Assembly (NCBI RefSeq): GCF_035978755.1
Contig: NZ_CP108414.1
Coordinates: 8,618,001 to 8,682,000 of the forward strand
Source of the DNA: Streptomyces sp. NBC_01298
GTDB taxonomy: Bacteria; Actinomycetota; Actinomycetes; Streptomycetales; Streptomycetaceae
Length of the DNA stretch: 64,000 nt
Reading direction: 5' to 3'
In this document: piece after piece, positions 1 through 7,997 of the stretch
Layout: the number at the start of each line of letters is the position of its first letter
How positions within the stretch are numbered: the first letter of the stretch is position 1
The notes under the pieces: model-generated
The model's input: the letters and a program-made list of their open reading frames with translations, nothing else
The model's database searches: none
Told to the model about the DNA's origin: nothing
Position numbers and translations under genes: made by a program

Positions 1-582
1 ACGGTCCCCAGCGACGGGGAAGCGTACTGGGACGGCACCCCGACCCGGGCGCACGACCAGCGGACCCTGTGGACGCACGTCGGGCTGGTCGCCCAGTCCT
101 ACGCCCAGTGGCCGTTCACGGTGCGCGACAACGTCACCCTCGGCCAGCCCGACGCCCGCGGGGACGAAGCGGTGTGGGAGGCGCTGGACGCGGTCGGCAT
201 GCGCCAGTCGGTGCAGGGCTACCCGCACGCCCTCGACACGCTCCTGGCCCGCTCCCTGTGGGGCGGCCACGAACTGTCCGGGGGCCAGTGGCAGCGCCTG
301 GCCTGCGCCCGCGCCTTCCACCGCAGGCCCCGGCTGCTGATCATGGATGAGCCGACCTCGGCGATGGACGCCCGCGGTGAGCACCGGATCTTCACCGGCC
401 TGCAGGAGATGAAGGAGGACCGGATCACCATGATCGTCACCCACCGGATGGAGAACTGCCGGCTGGCCGACCGGATCATCGTCCTGGACAAGGGCCGGGT
501 CACCGAGACCGGCACCTTCGCCGAACTGACCGCCCTCGGCGGCACCTTCGCCGAGCTGTACGGGCTCTCGCAGGACCGCTGA
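1..582 (+). CDS. ABC transporter ATP-binding protein, 3' part only
   Basis: C-terminal 193 codons of an ABC-type nucleotide-binding domain; the gene enters from before base 1, so the Walker A motif and any membrane domain lie outside the window. Visible in order: a Q-loop region (VAQSYAQWPF, about fragment residue 35), the signature LSGGQWQR (about residue 92), Walker B with catalytic Glu in LLIMDEPTSAMD (about 112-123) and the H-loop IVTHR (about 144). The short tail after the H-loop and the D-loop order resemble exporter-type ABC proteins, where the domain follows six membrane helices, but this fragment alone cannot show a fusion. Substrate unknown. It ends in an 8-bp tandem array and a strong hairpin. 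Confidence 0.9.
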   Translation, partial: TVPSDGEAYWDGTPTRAHDQRTLWTHVGLVAQSYAQWPFTVRDNVTLGQPDARGDEAVWEALDAVGMRQSVQGYPHALDTLLARSLWGGHELSGGQWQRLACARAFHRRPRLLIMDEPTSAMDARGEHRIFTGLQEMKEDRITMIVTHRMENCRLADRIIVLDKGRVTETGTFAELTALGGTFAELYGLSQDR

Positions 583-627
583 CCCGCTGACCCGCTGACC
601 CGCTGACCCGCTGACCCGCTGACCCGC
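581..627. repeat. 8-bp tandem repeat (GACCCGCT, 5.9 copies) at a stop codon
   Basis: Five perfect copies plus seven bases of the unit GACCCGCT start inside the TGA of the ABC gene. Because 8 is not a multiple of 3 and each unit junction makes TGA, the array places a stop in every plus-strand frame. Slippage here would not change the protein. It is followed by two GGGACCGC units and then the terminator. Confidence 0.9.
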
Positions 628-646
628 GGGACCGCGGGACCGCGCG

Positions 647-672
647 CCCCGCTCCGTACGCACGGAGCGGGG
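647..672. terminator. Bidirectional hairpin between convergent genes
   Basis: Perfect 11-bp inverted repeat (arms CCCCGCTCCGT and ACGGAGCGGGG) with the four-base loop ACGC. It lies between the ABC gene on plus and the TetR gene on minus, so it can end both transcripts. There is no U-tract, as is usual for Streptomyces hairpin terminators. Confidence 0.85.
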
Positions 673-687
673 TACGTGGCCGTTCGG

Positions 688-1359
688 CTACGAAGCGGCG
701 TAGCGGGCCAGGAAGAGGTCGACGCCCGAGGTGACGAGGCGGGTCAGCTCCGCCGGGCCGGTCTCGGTGCCGGGGGCGAAGGTGTGCTCCAGCTGCGGGA
801 CGCCGACGGTGGCGGCGACGAGCTGCCGGACGGCGATCACGGGATCGGGGACCTGGAGCCTTCCGCGCCGGCCGAGTTCGGCGAAGGCCTCGACGAGGGG
901 CCCGTTGAACATGTCGTACGTGACCCGGTACCAGAGCCGGCCCAGCTGGGGGAAGCGGTGGATCTCCCCGATCACCAGGCGGCGGAGCGCCATGATGTCG
1001 GGGCGGAGCAGGAGGGTGGCCCAGTCGCTCGTGAGGGCGATGAGGGCGGCGCGCAGATCCGGGGCTTCCACGAGGGCGGAGCCGCCCGGTTCGAGGTCCG
1101 TGTAGGTCTCGCGCAGGATGCCGCCGACGGCGGCGAGGAACAGCCGCTCCTTGGTGCCGAAATGCTTGTACACCGTCGCCTTGGAGGCCCCGGAGCGGCT
1201 GGTGATCGCGTCCATGGAGGCGGCCGCGTACCCCTCGGCGAGGAACTCCGCGGACGCCGCGTCCTCGATCGCCCGGCGCTTGCGCCGGACGGCGTCGGAG
1301 GAAGCGGGAGGGACCGGGATGCCGTACGCGTCGGTGGCGTTCGCCGTCTCGACTTCCAT
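688..1359 (-). CDS. TetR/AcrR family regulator with AefR-like C-terminal domain
   Basis: 223-residue one-component repressor. The N-terminal helix-turn-helix (residues about 15-60) reads RAIEDAASAEFLAEGYAAAS then ITSRSGASKATVYKHFGTKE, the standard TetR pattern ending in YKHF. The rest resembles the AefR-like (TetR_C_7) ligand domain, with LLLRPDIMALRRLVIGEIHRF. I chose the ATG at 1359 because AAGGAC lies at ribosome-binding distance and the longer reading frame upstream lacks TetR similarity. It converges on the ABC gene and does not share a promoter with it, so its target is unclear. Ligand unknown. Confidence 0.88.
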   Translation of the reverse strand: MEVETANATDAYGIPVPPASSDAVRRKRRAIEDAASAEFLAEGYAAASMDAITSRSGASKATVYKHFGTKERLFLAAVGGILRETYTDLEPGGSALVEAPDLRAALIALTSDWATLLLRPDIMALRRLVIGEIHRFPQLGRLWYRVTYDMFNGPLVEAFAELGRRGRLQVPDPVIAVRQLVAATVGVPQLEHTFAPGTETGPAELTRLVTSGVDLFLARYAAS

Positions 1360-1480
1360 GGGCAGTCCTTCGTACGTGTGGGTGGCGTGCGGGGGAGGTG
1401 CGTACCGGGGCCAGTCTAGGAACCGACCCCATCGGTACGCGCGCACGCCCGCACGCGCCGCCCGCCTCGTCCCGCGTGCG

Positions 1481-2302
1481 TCAGCCCTGCGCCGAGCGGC
1501 CGTTCTTGACGGCCTCGGTGATGTCGGCCGTGTCGGAGGCCGGCGGGACCGCGATGTCCTTCGCCAGGCCGAAGGAGAGGAAGTCGATGTCGACGACCAC
1601 GTTCCCGAAGGTCTGGTTCAGCCGCGAGGGCATGCCCTTGTCGTCGACCCAGACGTCCGAGACGAGCTCGGTCGCACCGGCGCCGCCCACCGCGTCGAAC
1701 ACCGCTCCGGCATCGCCCATCTTGTCCGCCGGCACCGTGGCCCGGTAGTGGACGGAGCTCTTCCCGTTGACGTCCTCCCGGCCGACCTTGGTGACGTCGC
1801 TGGCCCACTTGAGCGACTTCAGTCCGGCCGTCGGGTCGTTGCTGCCGGTGTTCATCCCGGCGGCGCCCTTCTCGCCGAGCACGGCCGAGGCCTCGATCTT
1901 CAGCCAGGTCTTGCCCGCGAAGGGGCCGCTCGGCGCCGGGTCGATGCCGTAGTAGTACGCCCCCTGGACGACCCGGTAGGTGATCGTGCCGTCGGCGACC
2001 AGGTTCTCCATCTTGAGGTCCTTGGCCGGCATCTCCGCCTCCATCGCGAGGCCGTTGCCCCAGGAGTAGACGCCGTGCAGCTGGACCGGCTTGCCGCCCG
2101 TCTCGGGCATCGTCACGCTCATCTCGACCTCGGCCGAGCCCGCCTTGGAGGCCTCGTCGGAGGCCTTGGCGAGCGTCGAGACCAGCGTCTCCGCCGAGTC
2201 GGCCGCCTTCTTGCCCACGGCGGTGCCGGTCGTACAGCCGCTCAGGCCCGCTGACACGATCACGGCGGCCGCGATGCCCGTGGTAACCGTTACTGCCTTC
2301 AT
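1481..2302 (-). CDS. Secreted lipoprotein, LppX/LprG-like
   Basis: 273-residue lipoprotein. The signal peptide (MKAVTVTTGIAAAVIVSAG) ends in a lipobox LSGC, so Cys about residue 22 would be lipidated and the protein anchored on the outer face of the membrane. The mature part has the beta-rich pattern and phrases (VNGKSSVHYRATVP, DVWVDDKGMPSRLNQTF) seen in actinobacterial LppX/LprG-type lipoproteins, a fold known in mycobacteria to carry lipids. I chose the ATG at 2302 because it gives a clean signal peptide and follows GGTGGGGAA. Actual ligand is not evident; no neighbour points to a role. Confidence 0.85.
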   Translation of the reverse strand: MKAVTVTTGIAAAVIVSAGLSGCTTGTAVGKKAADSAETLVSTLAKASDEASKAGSAEVEMSVTMPETGGKPVQLHGVYSWGNGLAMEAEMPAKDLKMENLVADGTITYRVVQGAYYYGIDPAPSGPFAGKTWLKIEASAVLGEKGAAGMNTGSNDPTAGLKSLKWASDVTKVGREDVNGKSSVHYRATVPADKMGDAGAVFDAVGGAGATELVSDVWVDDKGMPSRLNQTFGNVVVDIDFLSFGLAKDIAVPPASDTADITEAVKNGRSAQG

Positions 2303-2471
2303 TTCCCCACCCCTTGGTCGGTTGTCGACCCCGTCCCCCCGGACAAGACCCGATCGCCACACGCTCGCACACTTCATCGACGGGGAGGGAGGATCAGGGC
2401 CTCCGCCGCCGACCGGGGCGCTCCCCGCAAGGCCCCCGAAAATGCGTGGGCGCGCATCCGAACAGCCTGTA

Positions 2472-2477
2472 TATCCT
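2472..2477 (+). promoter_or_regulatory. Candidate -10 box, near-leaderless start for the GNAT gene
   Basis: TATCCT is followed by seven bases and then the ATG at 2485. No Shine-Dalgarno sequence is visible, so the transcript probably starts at or one base before the start codon. No clear -35 box. Confidence 0.45.
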
Positions 2478-2484
2478 GCCCGGC

Positions 2485-2976
2485 ATGCTGCGACTCGAAA
2501 GCCTGCGGGCCGATCACGAAGCTGCCCTGCTGGCCTTCGAGCGGGACAACCGGGCGTACTTCGCCCGCTCCGTACCGGACCGTGGGGACGCGTACTTCGC
2601 GGAGTTCGCCGCCCGCCATCGCGCCCTGCTGGCCGAACAGGACACCGGCGCGTGCCGGTTCCACTTGGTGCTGGACACCTCCGGAGAGCTGATCGGGCGC
2701 GTCAACCTGGTGGACCTCGCGGACGGCGCCGCGGACCTCGGCTACCGGATCGGCGAACGGGCGGCGGGCCGCGGCGCGGCCACCGCGGCCGTCCGCGAGG
2801 TCTGCCGGCTCGCCGCCTCGGAGTACGGGCTCGGCTCCCTCACCGCGTCCGCGGCCCTGGACAACCCGGCATCGGCGGCGGTGCTCCGGCGGACCGGATT
2901 CACGGTGGTGGGGGAGACCGTCCTGAACGGCTGCCCCGGGCTGACCTACCGGCGGGCACTCACGGCCGAGGGCTGA
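2485..2976 (+). CDS. GNAT family N-acetyltransferase
   Basis: 163 residues with the RimJ-like GNAT fold: MLRLESLRADHEAAL at the start, a central strand and loop LGYRIGERAAGRGAATAAV (residues about 84-102) corresponding to the acetyl-CoA pyrophosphate-binding motif A, then ALDNPASAAVLRRTGF typical of ribosomal-protein-type acetyltransferases. It would transfer acetyl from acetyl-CoA to an amine, substrate unknown. The ATG at 2485 starts the recognisable domain; the longer frame upstream is not similar to GNAT proteins. It stands alone, with a lipoprotein gene divergent on one side and a 0.9-kb gap on the other. Confidence 0.9.
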   Translation: MLRLESLRADHEAALLAFERDNRAYFARSVPDRGDAYFAEFAARHRALLAEQDTGACRFHLVLDTSGELIGRVNLVDLADGAADLGYRIGERAAGRGAATAAVREVCRLAASEYGLGSLTASAALDNPASAAVLRRTGFTVVGETVLNGCPGLTYRRALTAEG

Positions 2977-2991
2977 CCGGCGCGCCGCCCA

Positions 2992-3075
2992 TTCAGCCGG
3001 GCGCTGCCTCCGCCTAGCCTGGTGCCGCCCTTGTTCAGCCTGGTGCTGCCTCCGCCTAGCCTGGTGCCGCGCCAC
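2992..3075. repeat. Two tandem copies of a 42-bp unit plus degenerate copies
   Basis: Copies at 2992-3033 and 3034-3075 share the core GCTGCCTCCGCCTAGCCTGG and differ at a few bases. Partial versions (CAGCCGGGTGCCGCC, GAGCTGGGCGCCGCC) continue to about 3165. On minus, one frame turns the array into a Gly-Arg-Leu repeat peptide. Confidence 0.75.
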
Positions 3076-3362
3076 CCGCGCCCCGCGCCCGCCCACCCCC
3101 GCGCCCCCGCGCCCCCGCGCAGCCGGGTGCCGCCCCCGTTGAGCTGGGCGCCGCCCCCGCCCGGCCCGGCTCCGCGCCCGGACCCCGCGACGCCCGGACT
3201 GGGCGACAGACCCCGTCCAGGTGCGTACGGGTGACGGACCGACAGCGCCGCATCACCCCATCGGGGCCCTCGGCGCGCGCGCTCGGCGTTGATCACCGAG
3301 TGTGTGGATCACCGGCAGCGCGTGCTGCCCGTCGGCCCCCGCACTGAGGAGTCCCCGGCCCC

Positions 3363-3644
3363 ATGGCTGTCGCCGCCGTTCCCTCCGTCCCGTCCGCCCA
3401 CCCGATCGCGGGGGATGCCGCGCAGTCCGGCCACCGTGCGGCCGCGCCGAATCCCGTCGACACCGGCCGCACGGTGGCCGGCCGGCCGCCGGCGCCGCGT
3501 CGGGTCCTCGCCACCGCCGGGCCCGGCGGCGCCCGCGGATGCGGAGGCCGGACGGCCCTCCGGCTCACCCGCGCCAAAGCGCGGGGCGTGCACGGGGACC
3601 CGTCCCCCCGCACGGGGCGCCGCCGCACCGGACGGCGTTCGTGA
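3363..3644 (+). CDS. Possible small protein, unrecognised
   Basis: 93 codons starting at an ATG that has GAGGAG 13 bases upstream. Third positions in the first 60 codons are strongly G/C, but so is the surrounding non-coding DNA. The product is Pro/Ala/Arg-rich with no domain, signal peptide or membrane segment I can name, and the tail (SPRTGRRRTGRRS) is low complexity. It may be spurious. Reported because it is the only frame in the 2977-3912 gap with a ribosome-binding site. Confidence 0.2.
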   Translation: MAVAAVPSVPSAHPIAGDAAQSGHRAAAPNPVDTGRTVAGRPPAPRRVLATAGPGGARGCGGRTALRLTRAKARGVHGDPSPRTGRRRTGRRS

Positions 3645-3771
3645 CCGCGCGCGGCATCTGAGCCGGCCCCGCTCCCCGTGCCGTGCGGTGCGGCCCTGTC
3701 GGGTGCGGTGCAGTGCCGTGCGTACACGCCACCGGGACCGCGACCCCGCGGCCCGCGACCCGCCCACCGCG

Positions 3772-3813
3772 ACCCGTGCCCCGCGACCGGTGCCCCGCGA
3801 CCGGTGCCCCGCG
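3772..3813. repeat. 14-bp tandem repeat, three copies
   Basis: Unit ACCGGTGCCCCGCG: perfect at 3786-3799 and 3800-3813, with one mismatch at 3772-3785. It sits in the low-complexity stretch before the peroxidase gene. Confidence 0.75.
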
Positions 3814-3912
3814 ACCCGCGGCCCGGCCCGGGGCCGTGGTGGCTCGTCCTTCCCCAGTCCGCTCCCTACGTGATCCCCCTTCCCGCCTCCCCACGCCACT
3901 TGGAGCAAGCCG

Positions 3913-5922
3913 ATGGTCCTCGCCCCGTCGCCGCCCCCGGGCTGCCCCCACACCGGACCCGCCCGCAGGACCGTGGTCCAGGCGGCGGCCCTCGCCGCCG
4001 CCGGTCTCACCGCGGGCCTCGCGCCCACGGCGTGGGCGGCCGGGTCCCCGGCCCGCCCGGCAGCGGCCGGCCCGGGCGCGGAGCCCGCGCGGCGGGACAC
4101 CGCCCACGCTCCCCTCCCGCTGCGCACCGACCGGGACTCCCAGGGCGACATCCTCGCCGGGTTCCGCAAGGACCACGCCTGCTTCCTGTTCCTCCACTTC
4201 GGCGACGCCGCGAAGGCCCGGCGCTGGCTGACCCGCCTGCTGCCCTCGGTCTCCACCACGGAGGAAGTGGCCCGCTTCAACCGGGCCTTCAGCAGGGCCC
4301 GCCGGCTCAGGGGCGGCATCGACCCCGAATCCATGGCCACTCTGTGGACCGGGATCGGCCTGACCCATCCCGGGCTGAGCCTGCTCTCGGGCAAGGAGCC
4401 CTTCCCCGCCGCCCCGGCCGGCTCCAGCGCCGAGGCCTTCACCCAGGGCTCCGCCGCCCGCGCGCAGCAGCTCGGCGACACCGGAACCAGCGCCCCGCAG
4501 TCCTGGCTGTTCGGCGCCGAGGAGCCCGCCCGCGCGGTGCACGTGGTCCTCACGCTCGCCGCCGACCAGCCCGAACGCCTTTCCGCCGCGGTCGCCGAAC
4601 ACAGCGCGGGTGCGGCCGCTGACGGCGCGACGGTCCTGTTCCGCCAGGACGGGGCCACCCTCCCCGGGGAGCTGCGCGGGCACGAGCACTTCGGCTTCCT
4701 CGACTGCATCAGCCAGCCCGGTGTACGGGGCTTCGACGAGCCCGACCCGGCCGACGCCTCCGGCGTGCTCGGCAAGCCCGGCACCCGGCTGATCCCCGCC
4801 GGCGAGTTCGTCGTCGGCCCCGAGCGGGTGAACAAGCGCCCCACGGGCCTGCCCGCCTGGGCCACCGGCGGCGCCTTCCAGGTGGTACGCCGCCTCGCGC
4901 AGGACGTGCCCGGCTGGTGGACCCAGGTGGCCCTGCGCCTCGCCGAACTCCAGCGCGCCGGCGCCGCGCCCGCCGACGCCGGCCGCGAATGGCTCGGCGC
5001 CCGCCTGATGGGCCGCTGGCCGGGCGGCATGCCCGTCTCCCTGTGTCCCGCGGCGGAGCAACTGCCCGCGCCGGGCAAGCACCCCGACGCCGGACTCGCC
5101 TACGGCCAGGACCCGCAGGGCTGGGGGATGCCGCTCTTCGCGCACATCCGCAAGGGGAACCCCCGCGACGGCCTGGTCCTCACCCCGGGCCGTCCCCCCG
5201 TCGCCCAGGCGGAGCTCGACGCGCGGCGCCTGATGCGGCGCGGAATCCCGTACGGCCCCGTCTACCAGCCCGAACTGGGCGAGGAGCACGGTCCGCAGAC
5301 CTCGCGCGGGCTGGTCTTCGTCTGCCACCAGTCGGACCTGGTGGGGCAGTTCGAGCTGGTGATGCGCAAGTGGGTCAACGAACCCGACTTCCCGGCCGGC
5401 CGCAACCCGCGCGCCGGCTGTGACCCGGTGCTCGGCCCCGACTCGGCCATCGCCTTCGAAACCCCCTCGGCGGACGGCACCGGCAGCCGGGCCAACACCC
5501 TCCACTTCGGCCGGTTCGTCCGCACCGAGGGATCGGTGTACGCCTTCAGCCCCTCCCTCCCCGTCCTGCGCGCCCTGGCCAAGGGCGAACTCGACGTCTC
5601 CATCGAGTTCCACACCGGTTCGGTCCTGCGGCCCGGCGACGTCCTCGACGCGGGCAAGGCCCGGCTGACCCTCGAGGCCTCCGGCGACCTCGCCCTGCTC
5701 GACTCCCGGGGCACCCGCACCTGGCACACCTACACGAGCGGCGTCGGCCACGACGCCGTGTTCACCCAGGACGGCGAACTGATCGTGCGCGACGCCGAAG
5801 GCGCCACGGTCTGGTCCAGCGGGAGCGGCGGCCACCCCGGCGCGCGCCTCCTGCTGCGCCCCTCCGGAGAGCTGGTGATCCTGGACGGGATCCGGGTTCT
5901 GTGGAAGGCGTCCGCCTCGTAG
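3913..5922 (+). CDS. Tat-exported DyP-type peroxidase fused to a bulb-lectin domain
   Basis: 669 residues. The N-terminus has twin Arg followed by a hydrophobic stretch (ARRTVVQAAALAAAG, about residue 17) ending near AWA, a Tat signal fitting export of a folded haem protein. Residues about 70-565 match fungal-type (class D) DyP peroxidases: distal Asp264 in GFLDC (normally GFLDG, here Cys265), proximal haem His411 in AHIRKGNPR, and the conserved Arg of RRGIPYG at about 443. Residues about 568-669 form three similar strands (LTLEASGDLALLD, AVFTQDGELIVRD, LLLRPSGELVILD), the repeat pattern of B-type mannose-binding lectins. Expected role: H2O2-driven oxidation of dyes or lignin-like phenolics outside the cell, the lectin perhaps holding it to sugar polymers. 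GGAG precedes the ATG. Confidence 0.88.
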   Translation: MVLAPSPPPGCPHTGPARRTVVQAAALAAAGLTAGLAPTAWAAGSPARPAAAGPGAEPARRDTAHAPLPLRTDRDSQGDILAGFRKDHACFLFLHFGDAAKARRWLTRLLPSVSTTEEVARFNRAFSRARRLRGGIDPESMATLWTGIGLTHPGLSLLSGKEPFPAAPAGSSAEAFTQGSAARAQQLGDTGTSAPQSWLFGAEEPARAVHVVLTLAADQPERLSAAVAEHSAGAAADGATVLFRQDGATLPGELRGHEHFGFLDCISQPGVRGFDEPDPADASGVLGKPGTRLIPAGEFVVGPERVNKRPTGLPAWATGGAFQVVRRLAQDVPGWWTQVALRLAELQRAGAAPADAGREWLGARLMGRWPGGMPVSLCPAAEQLPAPGKHPDAGLAYGQDPQGWGMPLFAHIRKGNPRDGLVLTPGRPPVAQAELDARRLMRRGIPYGPVYQPELGEEHGPQTSRGLVFVCHQSDLVGQFELVMRKWVNEPDFPAGRNPRAGCDPVLGPDSAIAFETPSADGTGSRANTLHFGRFVRTEGSVYAFSPSLPVLRALAKGELDVSIEFHTGSVLRPGDVLDAGKARLTLEASGDLALLDSRGTRTWHTYTSGVGHDAVFTQDGELIVRDAEGATVWSSGSGGHPGARLLLRPSGELVILDGIRVLWKASAS

Positions 5923-5925
5923 GGT
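5920..5925 (+). promoter_or_regulatory. Candidate -10 box overlapping the peroxidase stop codon
   Basis: TAGGGT lies exactly six bases before the ATG at 5932 and its TAG is the stop of the peroxidase gene. No Shine-Dalgarno sequence is present in the 9-base gap, so the reductase mRNA is either leaderless or read from the upstream transcript. Confidence 0.4.
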
Positions 5926-5931
5926 GACCGC

Positions 5932-6891
5932 ATGGCGATCACGGAACCAGTGACAGGCGACACCCGGTTGATCTACGGCTGCATGGCTCTCGGCGGGAGC
6001 TGGGAGCGCGGCCCGTACCAGGCCGAGGACATCGACGAGGCCGAGGCGGTGATCGAGGCCGCCCTCGACAGCGGCATCACGATGTTCGACCACGCCGACA
6101 TCTACCGGCACGGGAAGGCGGAAGCCGTCTTCGGCGAGGTGCTGGCCCGCACCCCCGGTCTGCGCGAGCGCATCACGCTGCAGACCAAGTGCGGCATCCG
6201 GCTCGCCGAAGGCGACCGCCCCGGCATCTACGACCTGCGGGGCGCGAGCATCCTCAGCCGCGTCGAGGAGAGCCTCACGCGGCTGCGCACCGACGTGATC
6301 GACGTGCTGCTCCTGCACCGGCCCGACCCCCTGGCGGATCCGGCGGAGATCGCCGAGGCACTGACCTCGCTGCACCGCCAGGGCCTCGTGAAGCGGTTCG
6401 GCGTCTCCAACATGAACGCCGCGCAGATCGCCAACCTGCAACGGCACCTCGACCTCCCGCTCGTCGCGAACCAGCTGGAAATGAGCCTGGACCGGCGGGA
6501 CTGGCTGGAGGACGGGGTCCTCGTGAACACCCCGGCCGCGGCCGCCGTCGGCTTCCCGGCCGGCACCGTCGAGTACTGCACGGCGAACGGAGTCCGCCTC
6601 CAGGCCTACGGTCCCCTGGCCCAAGGACGCTTCACCGGACGGGAGTCGAGCGTCGGGGAACACGCGACCGCCGAGCACCTGCGGGCCCTGGCCAAGGCGA
6701 AGGACACGACACCGGAGACGATCCTGCTGTGGTGGCTGCAGCGCCACCCGGCCCGGATCTCCCCCGTCATCGGCACCGGCCGCCCGGAGCGGATCCGGGC
6801 CTGCCGCGACGCCGCGCTGCGGACCCCGGACCTCGGCCACGAGGAGTGGTACTCCCTGTGGCTCACGGCCCGGGGCGGACCGCTTCCCTAG
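5932..6891 (+). CDS. Aldo/keto reductase, YdhF-like
   Basis: 319 residues, a full-length NADPH-dependent aldo/keto reductase. Visible: beta-barrel start LIYGCMALGG, catalytic Asp and Tyr in FDHADIYRHGKAE (residues about 45-57), Lys in TLQTKCG (about 84), His in DVLLLHRPDP (about 123), FGVSNMN and the cofactor-phosphate end ISPVIGTGRPERI (about 280). The tetrad Asp-Tyr-Lys-His is complete. It would reduce an aldehyde or ketone; the physiological substrate cannot be told. The start lies 9 bp after the peroxidase stop, so both may share a transcript. A miniature mobile element follows the stop codon. Confidence 0.9.
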   Translation: MAITEPVTGDTRLIYGCMALGGSWERGPYQAEDIDEAEAVIEAALDSGITMFDHADIYRHGKAEAVFGEVLARTPGLRERITLQTKCGIRLAEGDRPGIYDLRGASILSRVEESLTRLRTDVIDVLLLHRPDPLADPAEIAEALTSLHRQGLVKRFGVSNMNAAQIANLQRHLDLPLVANQLEMSLDRRDWLEDGVLVNTPAAAAVGFPAGTVEYCTANGVRLQAYGPLAQGRFTGRESSVGEHATAEHLRALAKAKDTTPETILLWWLQRHPARISPVIGTGRPERIRACRDAALRTPDLGHEEWYSLWLTARGGPLP

Positions 6892-6902
6892 CGGGGTTCC
6901 CG

Positions 6903-7074
6903 CCTAGGCCGTCTCTTTCGGATCGTGCCGGGCCCGCGACGCCTGGCACCGCGCCTGGCCGCACTGCCGAGGCGACCACGTACACCCAGTACGCGAGCGC
7001 CCCGACAGCACGCCCAGGCACGGCACCAGACGCCGCGGACTCGGCCGACAAGATCCGAAAGAGACGACCTAGCC
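6903..7074. mobile_element. Miniature inverted-repeat element (MITE), copy 1, 172 bp
   Basis: Left end at about 6904 and right end at about 7074 are inverted copies: GCCGTCTCTTTCGGATC on the left and GATCCGAAAGAGACGAC on the right, with weaker inverted similarity extending about 50 bases inward. Both ends are bordered by CTAG, which looks like a 4-bp target duplication as made by some IS5-family transposases (inference). There is no room for a transposase. The right-hand CTAG supplies the TAG stop of the lipase gene at 7069. The same ends occur at 60123-60185. Confidence 0.8.
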
Positions 7075-7959
7075 GGGCGAGCCGACCGCGCACACCAGGA
7101 TCGGGGTGGCGCGGCGCGGGTCGAGGGCGTTGCGGACCATGTGCCACACGTTGAGGTCGTAGGCCTCGCCGATGTGGCCCACCGGGTCGAAGGGGCAGAA
7201 GTCCTGCACGTACTGGTTCTTGACCCCCGGCTCGCGGACGAACGCCGTCTCGGTCGGGGTCACCAGCTCGTCGTAGCGCGAGGTGATCACGGTGTACGCG
7301 ATCCCGGGCTGGGCCACCGGGCCGTCGTTCAGCGCGAGGATCGCGGGACCGCCGGGCACCTCGTCGGCGAGCACCGGGATGCCGATGGTGGTCACGATCT
7401 TTTCCATGGTCTCCCGGCCGATCAGCTTGTCGCCCAGGTCCAGCAGCCCGGCGGCGTTCGTGCCGTGGGTCGGGGGAGCGATGGCCACGACCGCCTTGAT
7501 GTGGGGCTGGATCCCCTGCATCTTGGCGAGGTAGAGGGCCTGGAGCCCGCCCTCGGAGTGGCCGACGACCGAGACCTTGGCCGCGCCGGTCGCGCCGCGC
7601 ACCTTCTCCACGTACTCCTTGATCTCCAGGTTGGAGACGGCCACCGGCTTGAGGCCTCCGACCAGCGGGAAGCCGTCGTAGGCGCCGTAGGTCAGGGCGA
7701 AGGTGCAGTAGCCGCGGGCGGCGAGGTCCAGCTGGAGGAAGTTGAGGTCCTCGTACCAGGTGGCGAAGGTGCCGTGGAGCAACACCACGGGCTCGGGGTG
7801 CGCGGCGCTCGGCCGGCAGGAGAAGTCGTTGACCCCGCCTCCCGTGACGCCCTCGCCGGCGGCGTGCGCCGGGAAGGCGGCGCCGAGCAGGAGGGCCAGC
7901 GGGAGGGCGGCCCTGGCGAGCAGGGTGCGGGTGCGCGACACACGGGTACGGCGAGCCAT
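7069..7959 (-). CDS. Secreted alpha/beta-hydrolase lipase
   Basis: 296 residues with a Sec signal peptide (MARRTRVSRTRTLLARAALP to AHA, about residue 33). The lipase pattern is clear: HGTFATWYEDLNFLQLDLA oxyanion region (about 62), nucleophile elbow GHSEGG (Ser about 132), Asp likely in TSRYDELVTP (about 226) and His in GHIGEAYDLNVWH (about 263-275). It resembles secreted class 2 / EstA-type lipases of Streptomyces. Two Cys (CRP near 47 and DFCPF near 256) may form a disulfide. GGAG lies seven bases before the ATG. The stop codon is provided by the end of a miniature mobile element, so the original C-terminus may have been trimmed or changed by its insertion. Confidence 0.9.
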   Translation of the reverse strand: MARRTRVSRTRTLLARAALPLALLLGAAFPAHAAGEGVTGGGVNDFSCRPSAAHPEPVVLLHGTFATWYEDLNFLQLDLAARGYCTFALTYGAYDGFPLVGGLKPVAVSNLEIKEYVEKVRGATGAAKVSVVGHSEGGLQALYLAKMQGIQPHIKAVVAIAPPTHGTNAAGLLDLGDKLIGRETMEKIVTTIGIPVLADEVPGGPAILALNDGPVAQPGIAYTVITSRYDELVTPTETAFVREPGVKNQYVQDFCPFDPVGHIGEAYDLNVWHMVRNALDPRRATPILVCAVGSPG

Positions 7960-7997
7960 ACGACATCTCCTGACGGGGGGTCATGCACTGGTCGGAC

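Larger units (their letters stand above)
2977..3912. other. 936-bp gap: GC-rich, repeat-rich, no secure gene
   Basis: The first 250 bases are made of degenerate repeats (see 2992-3075). The middle holds one small frame with a plausible start (3363-3644). Bases 3700-3830 are low-complexity C/G repeats. Open frames exist on both strands, as expected at this GC content, but none has recognisable protein similarity. The last 20 bases contain the GGAG ribosome-binding site of the peroxidase gene. Confidence 0.6.

Noticed and set aside
581..627. Integration or plasmid iterons
   Set aside because: The array lies at a stop codon between ordinary chromosomal genes, with no replication or integrase gene nearby.
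3565..6840. 1091-codon open frame on minus
   Set aside because: It is the reverse shadow of the DyP peroxidase and reductase genes; at 72% GC long antisense frames are expected. The plus strand has motifs, this frame none.
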